Position numbers and translations under genes: made by a program. The notes beneath the pieces are model-generated. The model saw only the letters and a program-made list of their open reading frames with translations, did no database searches and was not told where the DNA came from. Shown here piece by piece: positions 1 through 11,190 of a stretch of 64,000 nt of DNA. Source of the stretch: Morella rubra (lineage: Eukaryota > Streptophyta > Magnoliopsida > Fagales > Myricaceae). The stretch's first letter is position 1, and each line of letters starts with the position of its first letter. The stretch is taken from the NCBI GenBank assembly GCA_003952965.2, contig RXIC02000495.1, positions 124,001 through 188,000 on the forward strand, given 5' to 3'.

Positions 1-924
1 CTTTTCCTTTTGACTTGAGGTATGTTGGACATTCTGACCTGACATGACCAAAACCTTGACATTCAAAGCACTTCAGTTTTTTACTCTTGGAATCATTCGA
101 CATGTGTTTGTCCTTTTTGTCCTTCTGAATCCACTTGAGCTACCCTGATTCTTTTCAGAATTTCTGTTGAACGATCGCTGACCAGTTCTTGGTTTCAAGA
201 ATTTCTTGAATTGTTTGACAAACATAGCCAATTGTGCATCATCAAGAACTTCTTCATCTGAATCAACAGAGATCTCTTCTTTGACTGATCTCAAAGCAAT
301 GGACTTGTTCTTCTTAGGTTGAGGTAATGATATTTCATAAGTCTGTAAAGAACCTACCAATTCTTCAATCTTTACAGTGTCGAGATCCTTACTTTCCTCA
401 ATTGCAGTGACTTTGGATCTGAATCTTTCAGGTAGAGATCTCATTACTTTCCTGACTACTCGATGTTCTGGAATCTTTTCTCCCAGATTATAGCTTGAAT
501 TAACTATATCATTCAGCTTAGCATAGAATTCATCAAATGTTTCGTCTTCTTTCATTCGAATCTCTTCAAACTTTGTGGTCAACATTTGAAGTTTTGAATT
601 CTTTACTGTCTTGGTCCCCTCATGAGTAGTTTCCAGAATATCCCAGGCTGCCTTAGATGTTTCACACATAGATATACGTTTAAATTCATCAGCAGACACA
701 GCCATAAAAATAGAATGTAAACCTTTACTATTCCAATTACAATCATTGATATTCCAGGTACTAATATCTTTAGGTGTTTTAACACCTTCAACCTCAGATA
801 TGGGTGAAGACCACCCTTTAACACAAGCTCTCCAGACACGTTCATCAAGGGATTTTAGAAAGGCTCTCATGCGAACTTTCCAGTAGGCATAATTGCTTCC
901 ATCAAAATATGGAGGCACGGACAA
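1..924 (-). pseudogene. Ty1/copia retrotransposon gag, partial and frameshifted
   Basis: The minus-strand reading frame starts at 924 with MSVPPYFDGSNYAYWKVRM, the usual start of plant copia Gag polyproteins of the UBN2 type. It continues through the UBN2 core with motifs such as SKAAWDILETTHEG and MLTTKFEEIRMKEDETFDEF. The frame stops at 73. A CCHC zinc knuckle (CFECQGFGHVRSEC) is encoded at about 30-72 in another frame, so there is one frameshift near 125-140 between the UBN2 core and the knuckle. Protease, integrase and RT would lie off the left edge. Gag packages element RNA in virus-like particles. The primer-binding site and LTR directly upstream confirm that this is the 5' end of an element. 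Whether the element is otherwise intact cannot be seen. Confidence 0.88.
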
Positions 925-967
925 GACTGACTTTCTCCATCTAGACTAAGGGTCAAGGACCGAAATT

Positions 968-981
968 AAGCTCTGATACCA
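968..981 (-). other. Retrotransposon primer-binding site (initiator Met tRNA)
   Basis: Read on the minus strand this is TGGTATCAGAGCTT, the standard plant copia primer-binding site complementary to the 3' end of initiator methionine tRNA. It lies two bases inside the LTR end, as expected, and fixes the orientation of the element as minus. Confidence 0.9.
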
Positions 982-983
982 AT

Positions 984-1940
984 TGAAAAACCTAGTTTAG
1001 ACCCTAACTTCACCTAAAGGGGGGGGTGAATAGGTGAAATCTGTAAATTAACGAATCAATATCAATTTTAAAACAAGTTCTAAAATTGATCAGTCTAGAT
1101 ATATCAATCAACCAACACAATCATCAAATCAATAAATAAACTTGTAAAGAAATTAATCAAACGCATAAAGAGACAAGAGATTTGATGACGAAGTGGAAAA
1201 CCTTTGAAAAACCATTCAAAGGAAAAACCACTCCAAGCTAGCAGCCACCTGAAATCCACTAAGAAAAAAATCCTTACAACAGTGATTCAGACACGGGCAA
1301 CCCCAGTTGCTTGACTCTGACAACCCTGATGTAATAATCCAAGCACCCCTGCTCAGATCTGCTCCAAGCAGCAATCACCTCAACCCTTGAGGTTCTTCTT
1401 AATGATCTTCACGAACACCCTTGTTCTTCAACTAACCTTCAACACTATGAAGGGACAAAGTAGTATATAGGAAGAGTAGAGAGAAATTCAATATCTTGAA
1501 GCACTAATTTTCTAGGGTTTTTCTCTCAAGGAAGGGGGAGAGGCAAAAACTCTCAAAGGAAGCCTATATATCACGTTCTAGTCGGCCTCTCACGAACCCT
1601 AGTAGGGTTTCAAAAATCATCCACAAGGAATCCCAAAAATCTAGCAATTTTTGAAATTCGTCGGAAGTCGCTCGAGCGTAGTCGAGCGCTCGTCGAACGT
1701 GATGTCTCTGTATGAATATTTTCAAGGATGCTCGAGCGCCGGTCGAGCGTTAGTCGAACGTGATGTCTCTGTATGAATATTTTCAAGGCCGCTTGAGCGC
1801 TTGTTGAACGCTGGTTGAACGTGAAGAAGACTTTGACAGACCATTGATTCTAACTCTTGAACAATTGTGTGTACCAAAAATACAACTCGATCAAGACATA
1901 TTTTGACACGAAATGATGCCAAAACAACAAAAACCTAACA
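984..1940 (-). mobile_element. Copia 5' LTR (957 bp)
   Basis: On the minus strand the LTR begins TGTTAGGTTTTTGTTG and ends CTAGGTTTTTCA, giving the TG...CA ends and a short imperfect inverted repeat. The flank after 1940 is agaag. The homologous uninserted sequence at 52955-52959 has the same agaag in continuous flanking sequence, which marks the target site. The second LTR is off the window. The retrotransposon promoter should lie in this LTR, but I did not pin down a TATA box. Confidence 0.88.
1670..1823 (-). repeat. Tandem repeat of 60-61 bp inside the copia LTR
   Basis: The string gctcgagcg (third copy gcttgagcg) recurs at 1670, 1730 and 1791. Each is followed by similar sequence containing gtcgaacgtgatgtctctg, so there are two full units and a partial third. 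Such arrays in LTRs often sit in the U3 enhancer region; that role is inference here. Confidence 0.85.
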
Positions 1941-2286
1941 AGAAGACATACATCTACTATAAAAATCTTCTATGACGGTATTTTATATTATGAGTCTATG
2001 TAAATTAAATTTAAGAGATAGCATACCTCTTTAAGATGATTGTTAAGGGACCAAATTTTCTAACCCAAGAAAAATCGTTTCCATGCATGATTGTCAGGGG
2101 AGAAATCCATCCACCTGCCAGATTATAAGATAGTTATAGGTTTAGACACAAATGCTATATTAACAATCTGCAGATAGAACACACTGTTCAGAGCACCCAT
2201 CAAAGAAGCATACAACATCCAGGGCATCGAAAATAGTCCTTGTCTCTCACAACCAGCCCTGACCCTCGCCCTCCACATACCTCACA
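1941..2286. other. Module flank shared with 52960-53290; holds a Z-gene exon remnant
   Basis: This stretch matches 52960-53290 with a few differences. Within it, 2214-2286 on the minus strand is the zinc-ribbon exon (exon 3) of the Z gene, with the splice donor GTATGC preserved beside it. The exon is cut off at 2286 by hAT-like sequence. No open gene remains. Confidence 0.7.
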
Positions 2287-3008
2287 ATAACCGCTAAAAC
2301 CGCCACCGCTATCGGTACCGTAACCGGCAAGGGCGGTTATTGTGCTTAGCGGTGCGGTGGCGGTGTCAAATATGTGATTCCGTCAATTTGCGGTGACGGT
2401 GACAGTTTTCGCCAACTATCACCTACACTACCGTTAGCCCCCTAGTTGAGACTTAAGATGATTATTAATTATGTGACATACTTTTGTTGGCTTTTGTTGG
2501 AATATTTTAGTTGGTTTATGTAACATTGTTGGACACTTTTATTGGATTTTAGTCTTTTATGTTGAATATGATATTATGTTGGACTTTTGGACAGCTTATT
2601 ATATTTGTTATGATTATTAATGATTATGATATTATGTTTGAATAGGTTATGATATTTGTCCATTTGATATGATTATTGATTATGATATTATGTTGGAAAT
2701 TTAAACAGGTTATGATATTTGAATGATTATATTTGTTGCTTATATATAGGCATCAAATGGTCTTAAAGGTAAAAAAAAAATCCAAGGAAAATAGCCCAAA
2801 ACGGTAAAAAAAAATGAAAAGCCAAAATTTTTTTTTTGGGACTAACGGTTATACGGTTTAAGCGGTAATGTATAACCGTTACCGTTAATACCGTCACCTG
2901 TAAGGGCGGTTATTGTGCCTTAGCGGTGTGGTGACGGTGTTAATTATGTGATTCCGTTAATTGCAGTAACGGTAACGGTTTTCCAAATCACCTACACTAC
3001 CGTTAACC
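2286..3008. mobile_element. Non-autonomous hAT-like remnant with 150-bp direct repeats
   Basis: Two blocks at about 2290-2450 and 2850-3008 are directly repeated. Both contain gggcggttattgtgc, then gtgattccgt, then cacctacactaccgtta. They flank about 400 bp of AT-rich sequence. The style, with short GC-rich CGGT/ACCG motifs densely repeated near the ends, resembles the subterminal region of the hAT elements at 11191 and 30662. The flanks match 53290 on the left and 54290 on the right, so the 950 bp between those points in the sister module is absent here. No clear target-site duplication was found. Confidence 0.5.
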
Positions 3009-3277
3009 TAAAGTGATATAGAAAGCGCGCAAGAAGTGATATATTGGGATAAATATATTGGGATAAATATAATAATTTAGGCAGCAATATGTCAAACTAC
3101 ACTTCTACTAATTACATTATAATCACCTAAAGTGATATAGAAAGCGCGCAAGAAGTGATATATTGGGATAAATATATTGGGATAAATATAATAATATAGG
3201 CAGCAATATGTCAAACTGCACTTCCACTAATTACATTATAATCACCTAAAGTGATATAGAAAGCGCGCAAGAAGTGG
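3009..3277. repeat. 119-bp tandem repeat, 2.3 copies
   Basis: The string taaagtgatatagaaagcgc recurs at 3009, 3128 and 3247, exactly 119 bases apart. Each unit also contains gataaatatattgggataaa and a stretch with gcagcaatatgtcaaac. The sister module at 54240-54335 has a single copy, so the expansion is private to module 1. Confidence 0.9.
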
Positions 3278-3732
3278 CCGGAAAATGCAGGACTTTTGGG
3301 AGACTATTGATCACGAGGTTCGTTTAAGCCCAACCCTTAAAGAGCTGATCATGTGAGGTGGAGGTTTGGACTTTGACTCTTTACATTGGACCACAATGAC
3401 CCAATGAGATTTTTTGTTTTTTTGTTTTTGGTGAGCGACCCAATGAGAGGTTGCCTTTTGACTGGTTAAATTGGAGTTAGTTTGCTTGAGCTTTAGCAAT
3501 AACCTGTATTGAAGACTCCTATGCTGGGTGGCGGTCCTTTTCATATTTTGGTTAATCCTTAGAAGTTTTCGTATTTTGGTTAATCCTTAGAAAAACACAG
3601 ACACATAGTCACTCTTCAATTTTTCACTGATTGTTCTAAAATTTTATTTTTCACTACTCGCTCGCAAAATTCCATAAAACTCTTATCTATTTCAATTTTC
3701 ACAATGTCAAATCCGGAACAAACATAGCCAAT

Positions 3733-3741
3733 GTGGGCCCA
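3733..3741 (+). promoter_or_regulatory. Candidate site II (TGGGCC) element upstream of Z1
   Basis: The sequence gtgggccca lies about 230 bases upstream of the first support for Z1 exon 1 and is conserved at the same place before Z2 (about 54757). TGGGCC/GGCCCA motifs are known TCP-bound elements in promoters of nuclear genes for organelle and ribosomal functions. Its use here is inference. Confidence 0.35.
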
Positions 3742-3963
3742 ATTTAGACGGTCCAGCGTCCAAAATCTAGACAATCCACTTCTACACCGAGTCTGAGACC
3801 TGTGGCTTAGCTTCTCTGCCAGCTTTCCCCACTCTTCAGAAATGGAAACCTTAAGTGTTGGGGTCCACACTTATCAGCCTTTAGGCCTCTTCAGTTTCAT
3901 TCATCGCTGATTTTCGCGCACTAGCCGAACTCCCAGCTTTTCAACATTAGGCCATCTTTCTCC

Positions 3964-4642
3964 TTGCTTTCTCCCTTTGCAACCAAAGCCGCAAAACCCC
4001 ATCCCATCCTTATTTCACAGAAACGCTGCACCCGTACGGCTGGAAATCGAAGATTGACGACCAGGACTGCAGTGATTCAGGATTTTTCGGCGGTGACAAG
4101 TCCAGCGGGAGTCGAGGTCACCTGCCAAATAGTTGTGTGCGCTGCTGGTAATAAAATCGTCAGTATTGTTCTCTACGGTCATTATAATATTGGGATTTCT
4201 ATTAATTCGCTAAAGTTATCCACATAATCTAGTGGATTCTATTCTGCATCTTATAGTGACATCTTTTGATCTAGAAATCTATGTTGTGTCACCTTTCGTG
4301 GTGGCAATTGAGTTCGGCAAAAGAATAGTAAACACATGTATGTTAATGAAAAAGGAACTGTCAAAGCTTTTGCCTAAAAAGCTTGATCTTTGTTCTGTCT
4401 TTAAAAAGCATGTGGCAGATGTCACAGAGAAGATGTGAGGTGTGTGGAGGATCAGGCCGGATGGTTCAGAGAGACGAGGACTATTTTCTATGCCCCGGAT
4501 GTGGTATGCTTCTTTGTTGGGTGCTCTGTTTATGTGCAGGGTCTTCTTTCTGCAGTTTGTGGCTGTTTTATGTCTAAATCCATCTTTATCTTTCAGGTGG
4601 GTTTCTCCCTGGCAGTCGTGGAAACGATTCTTCTCTGGTTAA
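3964..4642 (+). CDS. Zinc-ribbon protein Z1, four exons, last exon frameshifted
   Basis: I assemble four exons: about 3964-4147, 4275-4327, 4419-4503 and 4597-4642, all bounded by GT...AG. Exon 2 encodes EIYVVSPFVVAIEFGKRI, a hydrophobic segment. Exon 3 encodes RRCEVCGGSGRMVQRDEDYF followed by LCPGCG, a zinc ribbon with two CxxC pairs. The family ends GGFLPWQSWKRFFSG, which exon 4 encodes in the other copies. Here exon 4 is one base short (ctccctggc, against ctcccttggc at 55450), so the end is out of frame. No in-frame ATG is visible for exon 1, and an ATG at about 3842 is in another frame, so the start is unresolved. The layout resembles small plant proteins with a variable, transit-peptide-like N-terminus, one hydrophobic segment and a zinc ribbon. 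A plastid location is inference. I do not know its function. Confidence 0.62.
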
Positions 4643-5478
4643 GTTTGGTCCCTTTCTTTCCTTTCTGCAATATACATTTTCTCCAATCCTATGACAGTCC
4701 TCTTGAAGAGGTCGACCACCCCCTTAATCTTAGTTAAATTTTTACCTTTTTAAAATAATATAGTAATATGATAAATCTATGTTAAATATAAATTGTTAGT
4801 AATGGTATTCAATTATTTTTGTTAAAGCTTCAACAAATATAAAATACTGCTTCAATGTATATATGGTTAAAATAGTTGCTCTATGCGTAACTTTTTTTTT
4901 TTAAATCTAAATGAAAGTGCAGAGAGGTTGTAGTTAAAATAAGACTTTTTTTCAGAGTAGAACAAAACTCTAAAGATCTATCTAACTTTTCATGCCAATC
5001 CCAAATGTCATTGATATGTGTGATATAGATATTTAAGAGAACAAATATAAATCAGGATAATTCTGGATGGTTGCTTTGATTGTGGCCTCTCAAAATGATA
5101 TGGGAGTAATTAGTTAAGATCTTGATTTTTTTCCTTCAATTAAGGCTCACGTTAATGATTTGATTATCTATTAGAAATATAATTGTGGAAAAATTCAAAT
5201 ATAATTTGAGTAATTCTGACTAATTTGACTTTCAAAAAAATGATAGTTACTAATAGTTACTTTATACTTGTATTATATATTGTATGCTCAGAATTAAATT
5301 TTATCTTTTTAGAAATTCTAATAAATTTTAGGTGAAAACAAATATAAAAACATTGAATAAAATTACCAATTTTTTTTTTAAAATTTCTCACAAACATAAA
5401 ACCTAAAATTCAATCAAACATTCTCAAAATTAAATCTGCCTCAATTTTCACTCAGTGCCCAAATTTTCAAAAATCTTT
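4643..5478. other. AT-rich spacer between Z1 and TNL-A
   Basis: This spacer lies between the convergent ends of Z1 (+) and TNL-A (-). It is nearly the same as 55483-56307 and partly the same as 16400-17400, which shows that Z-plus-TNL is the repeating unit of the cluster. The first 300 bases also recur at 28970-29290. I see no gene in it. The 3' UTR of both genes must lie here. Confidence 0.7.
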
Positions 5479-8400
5479 TCAAAATTTTGTGATACGTAGC
5501 CTCTTTCCTCTTCGATGTTCAATATCTTCGCCATGGACATGGACAGCGTCATGGCGCATCCGTGGATGATATTCCGCTCTCTCTTCATTGTTGCGTACCA
5601 AATAGGCTCCAACCTTTTTAAGGATCAATGATGACTTTTTACAAAAAGTGAAGTAAATCCGTAAATCACAGGCTTCACCTTCATCCTCCCGATCCCAAAA
5701 CTCGAAGTATTCTAGCCATACATGATCTGAGCCCCTTATATCAACTCCTATTGGTCGATGAACCGTTTTGAAACCTTTAACCGTGATGGCAATGCCAGTG
5801 ATTTCGGGCCCTGTATTGGCAGAAATGACAGCACATACTAGAATGCCCTTGATCTTAGCCGCATCCTTCCTCTCCACTTGTATTTTATATGAATTTCGGT
5901 TTCTATCCTCCTCATAGAGGCTGAAGCAGCATCTGGAATCTTATTTCCTGGAAATACGATGCCCCATGAATGGTCGTAGCAACTCTGTTAAAAGAATATA
6001 TTATCAAATTTTCGAAAATAGTACATCTATAAGTGAAGGCACTCACTAATGCAAAAATGAGAGCATGAGTGAGAGAGAGAGAGAGACCTGATCAGAATCT
6101 GGTTTTGGCACATGATTCTCTATATTCAAATGCATTTTGTGGCATCCGGATAAGTCAATCCAGTCTAGCTTTTTACAGTCGCTTGTACTGAATTGAAATC
6201 TTTTTACTACTTCCGGAAAACTTTCCAATGAATTGCATCCTCCAGCATATACCGCTATTATGTTTGGTGGAAGTTCTGAAATTTCTTGAAGCTTCTCGCA
6301 ATATTGCAAATGAAGTTTTCTCAATCCATCCAATCTTTTGATGCTTGCATGAGGCCTGACTATATCGCTTCTTAATAGATCTAAGTTCAAAAATCTGGAG
6401 GTGTAGCTGAATTCCACCAAGTGATCTGGAAGAGATTTTCGATACTCAGAACTAAAGATTAAATCAATGCACGGCAATGAGAGTGTTGATTTTGCAGCTG
6501 ATGAAATCTTATTTTCCCATGTAGGCACAGCAGATGCACTTGCGGAACATTCTCCATTATACTCCAATTCATTTCCAATCTTTTTAACCTTCCGACAACC
6601 AACGATCAAAATACTCGCTAGATTTGGCATCTGAAAAATGCTACTTGGAAGAGAGACAAGATTTTTGCACCGGAAACATATAAATTTTTGAGTCCTGTGA
6701 GAAACCCAAAGGATGAAGGCAATTCATATGTGCCATTGCATTCTAACTTAATCAACTCTAAATTTTTCATTTCGCACCCGATTTCAGGAAAGTACTCGAG
6801 GCTTAGGCAACCACTAAGTTGAAGTTCTGACAAGGATGGCAACTCGAGGCGTATGGGAAAAGAGGAAAGGCTAGAGCAGTCTAAAAGCGACAAAATTTGA
6901 AGCTTCTCAAGGAATCCAATAGAGTGATGAACCCCAACCAAATTTATGCATCTATCAAGTCTCAAACGCGTTAGATTTTTGTTACTTGAAAGATCCGGAA
7001 TTTCTTGCAGGAATTTACATTCCATGAAATTCATACATGTCAAGTTCTGAAAAGAAAAAGATCATAGAAAGAACTTAGGCCAGCCTGAATTAAATCATAT
7101 ATAGTTCAAAGAGGGAAATATTGGAAGTAAGAGTATACCTTAAAAGATCTCGCCTTAAATTCTTTGATGGGACTGTGACTCATATTAAGTTCAACAAGTT
7201 TCTCTCCACGAAAATTCAATGGTAGATCTTGTAGAGGATAGTTCGGCCAATTGAGCACTCTTAACTCATTAGATAGAAAATTAGGTCCTTCAGAAAGCAT
7301 GCATTACGATTTATAAACAGTCTGAGCCTTGTCATCTTCTTAAAGACTTTTGAACTCAAGTGTATCAAGTCCGGTTTTGGCAACTCTATCACTATGCCTT
7401 CGACTTTGTTTGTTCCCTGATAAGACAATCAACAAGTATGCCAGCAAAATCAAATTTTATGAAGTTTTTCATAATGAAATGCTTGCTAGCTAGAATTATA
7501 ATTTTTGATTGATGGGTAATTATTGCACTCAGCAGAAAGGAAACAAAACTTTTACTACGTACGTCCGTCTAGCTAGCTTTATAGGTTATTTTTCTTTCTA
7601 ATATTTTCAAGCTGAGCAATTTGCATTGATTACTCGAAAATCCAAGGTAAGAAATCACATTCCAAGTGTCAAAACTTAGGTACTTTTTTCACCCCACTTC
7701 ACATCTGAATCTCCTAATTTTCATAGGACAGAATTAAAAAAGACATTTTACTTGTTATATATATAGAACCATATCTTTTTTCCAAAATAGAATAAAGAAA
7801 AGATAGGCATGATGAGTTTAGTTCATATATCCTCACTTCACCATTTTTATATAAATAGTAAGTATTTTCTACTAGCTAGGTTTCACTCTTAAAATTAAAG
7901 AACAAAATTAAAAAAAAAAAATAAATTAAATTAAGAATTCGACTTACCGTATTATCTTCCAATACATGCCGAATGTCTTCATGAAACCACAATCTACTTC
8001 GTTCACCAGGTTCGTCTGATTCTTGTCGAACAACTTCTCTACCCATATCTCGTAGCAAATCATGCATCCTCAATCTCTTGAATTCAATACTTATGAGACA
8101 CTTATCTATAAGCTTCTTGATGTAGAAGTGACAGTTGTCCAATATTGTAATGACATGATCTACATCAACTCCATGAAGAAACATGCAATGTCCAAGAAAA
8201 TTTTCTTTGCTCGATCATCCAATCTATTATAACTTATTTTAAGTGTCTCTTGGATATCGGGATTAGGAATTTCTTTGTAGCTTTCCAATGCACTTTTCCA
8301 TTGTTGCATGTCATTGTCATATAGATCTGAACCGAGTATTGTTAATGCTAGTGGAAGACCCTTTGCATAACCCATTACATCTTTTGTGAGTTCAACAAAA

Positions 8401-9995
8401 TCATTATCAGGTTTGTCTCGATGGAATGCATGCCAACTGAAGAGCTGAAAAGCTTCTTTATGATTCAGTTCTTGTGCCTTGTACTGCAAATCAACTCCAT
8501 GCCGATTGAGTAAATGCTTATCTCTTGTTGTTATGATTATTCTACTTCCCAAACCAAACCAATCACATGCTCCGACTAGTTTTTCTAATTGTTTCGACTC
8601 CTCCACATCATCGAGAATTAAAAGAACCTTTTTGAAGCAAAGCTTGTTCTTTATCTCATTAATCCCTTGATCTTCGTTATCAACTTTCAAAGTCGAATCC
8701 TCTAAAATGTCATAAAGAAGTTTAGTTTGTAGATGGGCCAGCCCATTCTCTTTTTTAGAAATTGTTTTAATGTCTGCGAGAAAACAACTGCCATCGAAGT
8801 GATAAGCAATCGAGTTATAGACTGCTTTAGCAGTCTTGTCTTACCAATCCCACCGATTCCCAAGATCCCTATCATAAATACCATATCGTGACTTTGAATA
8901 CTCAAAAGTGAAATAATGTCCTGGACACGTGACTTTATTCCAATTGGAAACTTGGCAACGTATAAGGCATTTACGACATGTTGATCTTGAAACCCGTTGA
9001 ACGATTTCGTGGATGAATTCAGATTCGTTCCTATGAATACAAAGCATAAAATTGATTTGATAAGATACTTAATGGCAATGGGTGGCTAGGACTAGGGGAT
9101 AATAAACAGTAGAAATTATTAACAAAATACGTGTGTCCACTGTTAAGCAAATTCGAGAAGTGGAAGGGCTAAAAGAGTTATATAGTTTTTTTTTTTAATT
9201 ACTCGTCTTGGTTGGGACTAAGTTTCTTCTGTTCTTCATTGAACTTCATAAAGAATCATTGCGTTGCTGCCATCTTTAAACTGTCAATTAAATCGTTGTT
9301 GATAATTTTTAACTGTGATTTTCATGAAATCCAACTCGAAAAGAGTCGTACGTATCAGTCAATTTTGGTACTTACCGCAGTCTCTAAGTCTCTTTACCAA
9401 TTCATACACAATTTCCTAAAGTAGTGGTAAAGAAAAACAAAAATCGATTTTAATGGAGGAACAAGAAGTGGTTAGAAATACCTTTCTTTCTTCCAATGGA
9501 ACCCGGACAAATTGGCTACTTTCGTTAGGGCTTCCCTCCACCTCTGCACCTTCACATCATTTTTGAATCTCTTCTCGAGATCGGCTAATGCTTTTTCAAA
9601 ATTCTTTGTTTGCTTCCGTACTTCTGATGGATCTACTTGGTAAAACACTGGTAGGACCATTTGTTGTTTTGTTTCCATACACTGGAGAATCTTCATCAAC
9701 TCTTCAAGCACCATGTGGATGAGGCATAGTTTTTTGAGAGTACAATGATCGAAATCTTCGATTCTTCGATAGCTTTAAGAAGCGCAGGCGAAATATCATC
9801 TCCCTTTCTCAACTTGTCGTCAATGTAGATCTTGATCCCTCTTTGACGCAAAGCTTTGTCCAAGTGAGCAACAAAAGTGTTTCGAACATCTTCCCCTCTA
9901 AAGCTCAAGAATACATCATAAGTCCAACGTGGGGTACTAAAAGAAGGGGAGAAAGAAGAAGAGCCTCTTTGGACATCCAAGGAGGAGGAAGTCAT
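5479..9995 (-). pseudogene. TNL-A, TIR-NBS-LRR resistance gene, five exons, multiple frameshifts
   Basis: Exons on the minus strand: TIR 9995-9482, NB-ARC 9030-7948, linker 7416-7139, LRR 7046-6088, C-JID 5984-5479, with GT-AG borders throughout. TIR: RWTYDVFLSFRGEDVRNTF, then SSTWCL. NB-ARC: GILGIGGIGKT (P-loop), [11 protein letters not shown] (kinase 2), [14 protein letters not shown] (RNBS-B), GLPLAL, KKIFLDIACFF, RMHDLLRDMGREVVRQE (MHD). LRRs: for example LQEIPDLSSNKNLTRLRLDR. C-JID: GSDHVWLEYFEFWDREDEG. One-base lesions relative to TNL-B: -1 near 9705, +1 near 8963, -1 near 8832 just after the P-loop, -1 near 8172, -1 near 6672, -1 near 5931. A further -1 near 7295 is shared with TNL-B. 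TNLs are intracellular immune receptors whose TIR domain makes NAD-derived signals on oligomerisation. As written this copy cannot make a full receptor. Confidence 0.9.
6067..6087 (+). repeat. GA microsatellite at the LRR exon donor
   Basis: A run of GA dinucleotides sits immediately beside the splice donor of the LRR exon; on the minus strand the exon ends CTGATCAG and the intron starts GTCTCTCTC. TNL-B has a shorter run at 56898-56914. Confidence 0.8.
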
Positions 9996-10034
9996 TGTGT
10001 AGGTGAATGCCTGAAGGCGAGGCGAGCTTGATTA

Positions 10035-10250
10035 CTACGTCTTAGAGATAGATGGAGTAACGGCGACTGTCCTTAAAGTTGAATATTTGGAGAAGTCGAT
10101 ATGGTGTTCGTCATACGCAGAAGAGAGAGAAAGAAGGATGAGCGAGTACTTGGGTCTTGGCAACTTCCTGGAAGAAGACGAGTAATTTGCATAATAAGAA
10201 ATATTGAAAGAGGTTAATGCATCGAAGCCGCGAGTGGGCTTCGCTGGCAT
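10035..10250 (-). other. Conserved 5' leader of TNL-A with a possible 71-codon upstream ORF
   Basis: The block upstream of the TIR exon (about 10080-10200) is conserved before all the TIR genes: E 19925-20045, C 39745-39870, the second segment 47060-47170, G 52005-52125 and B 60838-60966. It includes cttggcaacttcctggaaga followed by gtaatttgcataa. In A and B it also carries an identical 71-codon ORF starting MPAKPTRGFDALTSF, upstream of and in the same direction as the TIR start. It could be a regulatory uORF or simply conserved promoter DNA. Conservation is seen; function is inference. Confidence 0.4.
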
Positions 10251-11182
10251 TGCCTATGCAGCTGGATTACAATTTTTTAAAAGACTCGCGCAGGGAAACG
10301 CGCAAAAGACACAAGTGCGAAAAAAAAAAAAATAAAATAAAAAAAATAAAAAAAAAAATAAAAAAAAAGAAGAGAAGAGAAAAAAAAGGACATTTGAGGA
10401 TACGATAATCATTGGGGGACTCGGGGTGCAATTTTTTTATAGGAGAAGATAAGAGTCTAAAATCTTAAAGTTACAATTTTTAATTGCGAGTTTTGATTAC
10501 TCTGACAAAATGGTTGTCTTTTGATATGTTCCTGACTTGATCGAACAAAACAGTAATCTCATGTTATGAATAGGAATTTATTTCTGTAAAAAATATAAAA
10601 CATTAAAATTGCACATGAGAGAGTAGAAGAAGAACCCAAATTTTTTTTATACAGAATGGAATATTTATTGGACCTAAATCATAAAAATTCATATTTTTAA
10701 TCAATATAGGACTAACACAATTTATACTCTAACATCCTTTTAAACTCAAAGTGAATGAGTATGTAATAAGAGCATGTTTAAATAAAGATTCAAATGTGTC
10801 ATGTGGTTGGGACTTGGAGTTTTATTAAAGAAGATTTAGCAAGCGAGACTTTTTGGTGTATTTTGGTGACTCATTTATTTGAATTAGGATCTTTTGTAAT
10901 TTTTTATCCGAATTGTATGACACAATTTAAAAAGAAATAGACACATGACTTTATACTATTTAATGTTGTCAATATAAAGTTTTGAATAGTATAACTCCTA
11001 CAATATAGTTCAATGGTGTTCATCCCTCTCTAAATTACACTATGCAATTGAGATATGAAATTACATAAACTCATTTTTTTCTCCAATTGAAGAAAACAAA
11101 GTTAAAACTATACGAAGTAGAATCAAAACCATAGGCAGTTAGAACTAGTTGAATCAAGCCTTCCTGCGAGAAAGTCTGGGAG
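10251..11182. other. Upstream spacer of module 1 with A-rich low-complexity tract
   Basis: This matches 61024-61935 of module 5 with small differences. The tract 10319-10390 is almost pure A with scattered T and G, and is largely missing from module 5. No gene is visible. The right edge is the target site of the hAT element. Confidence 0.7.
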
Positions 11183-11190
11183 ATCGTGGC

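Noticed and set aside
3009..3277. CRISPR-like array (regular spacing of a repeat)
   Set aside because: The units are continuous 119-bp tandem repeats without spacers, in a plant nuclear genome.
3311..3870. Minus-strand ORFs upstream of Z1, with relatives at 54404-54951
   Set aside because: They have no recognisable domain, lie in the presumed Z promoter, and are conserved only because the whole module was duplicated.
8479..8670. Plus-strand ORF repeated at 59298-59489 and 34149-34352
   Set aside because: It is the antisense of the NB-ARC kinase-2 to RNBS-B region in each TNL copy.
10319..10408. Lysine-rich ORF at 10217-10408
   Set aside because: It is translation of an A-rich tract that is largely missing from the sister module.
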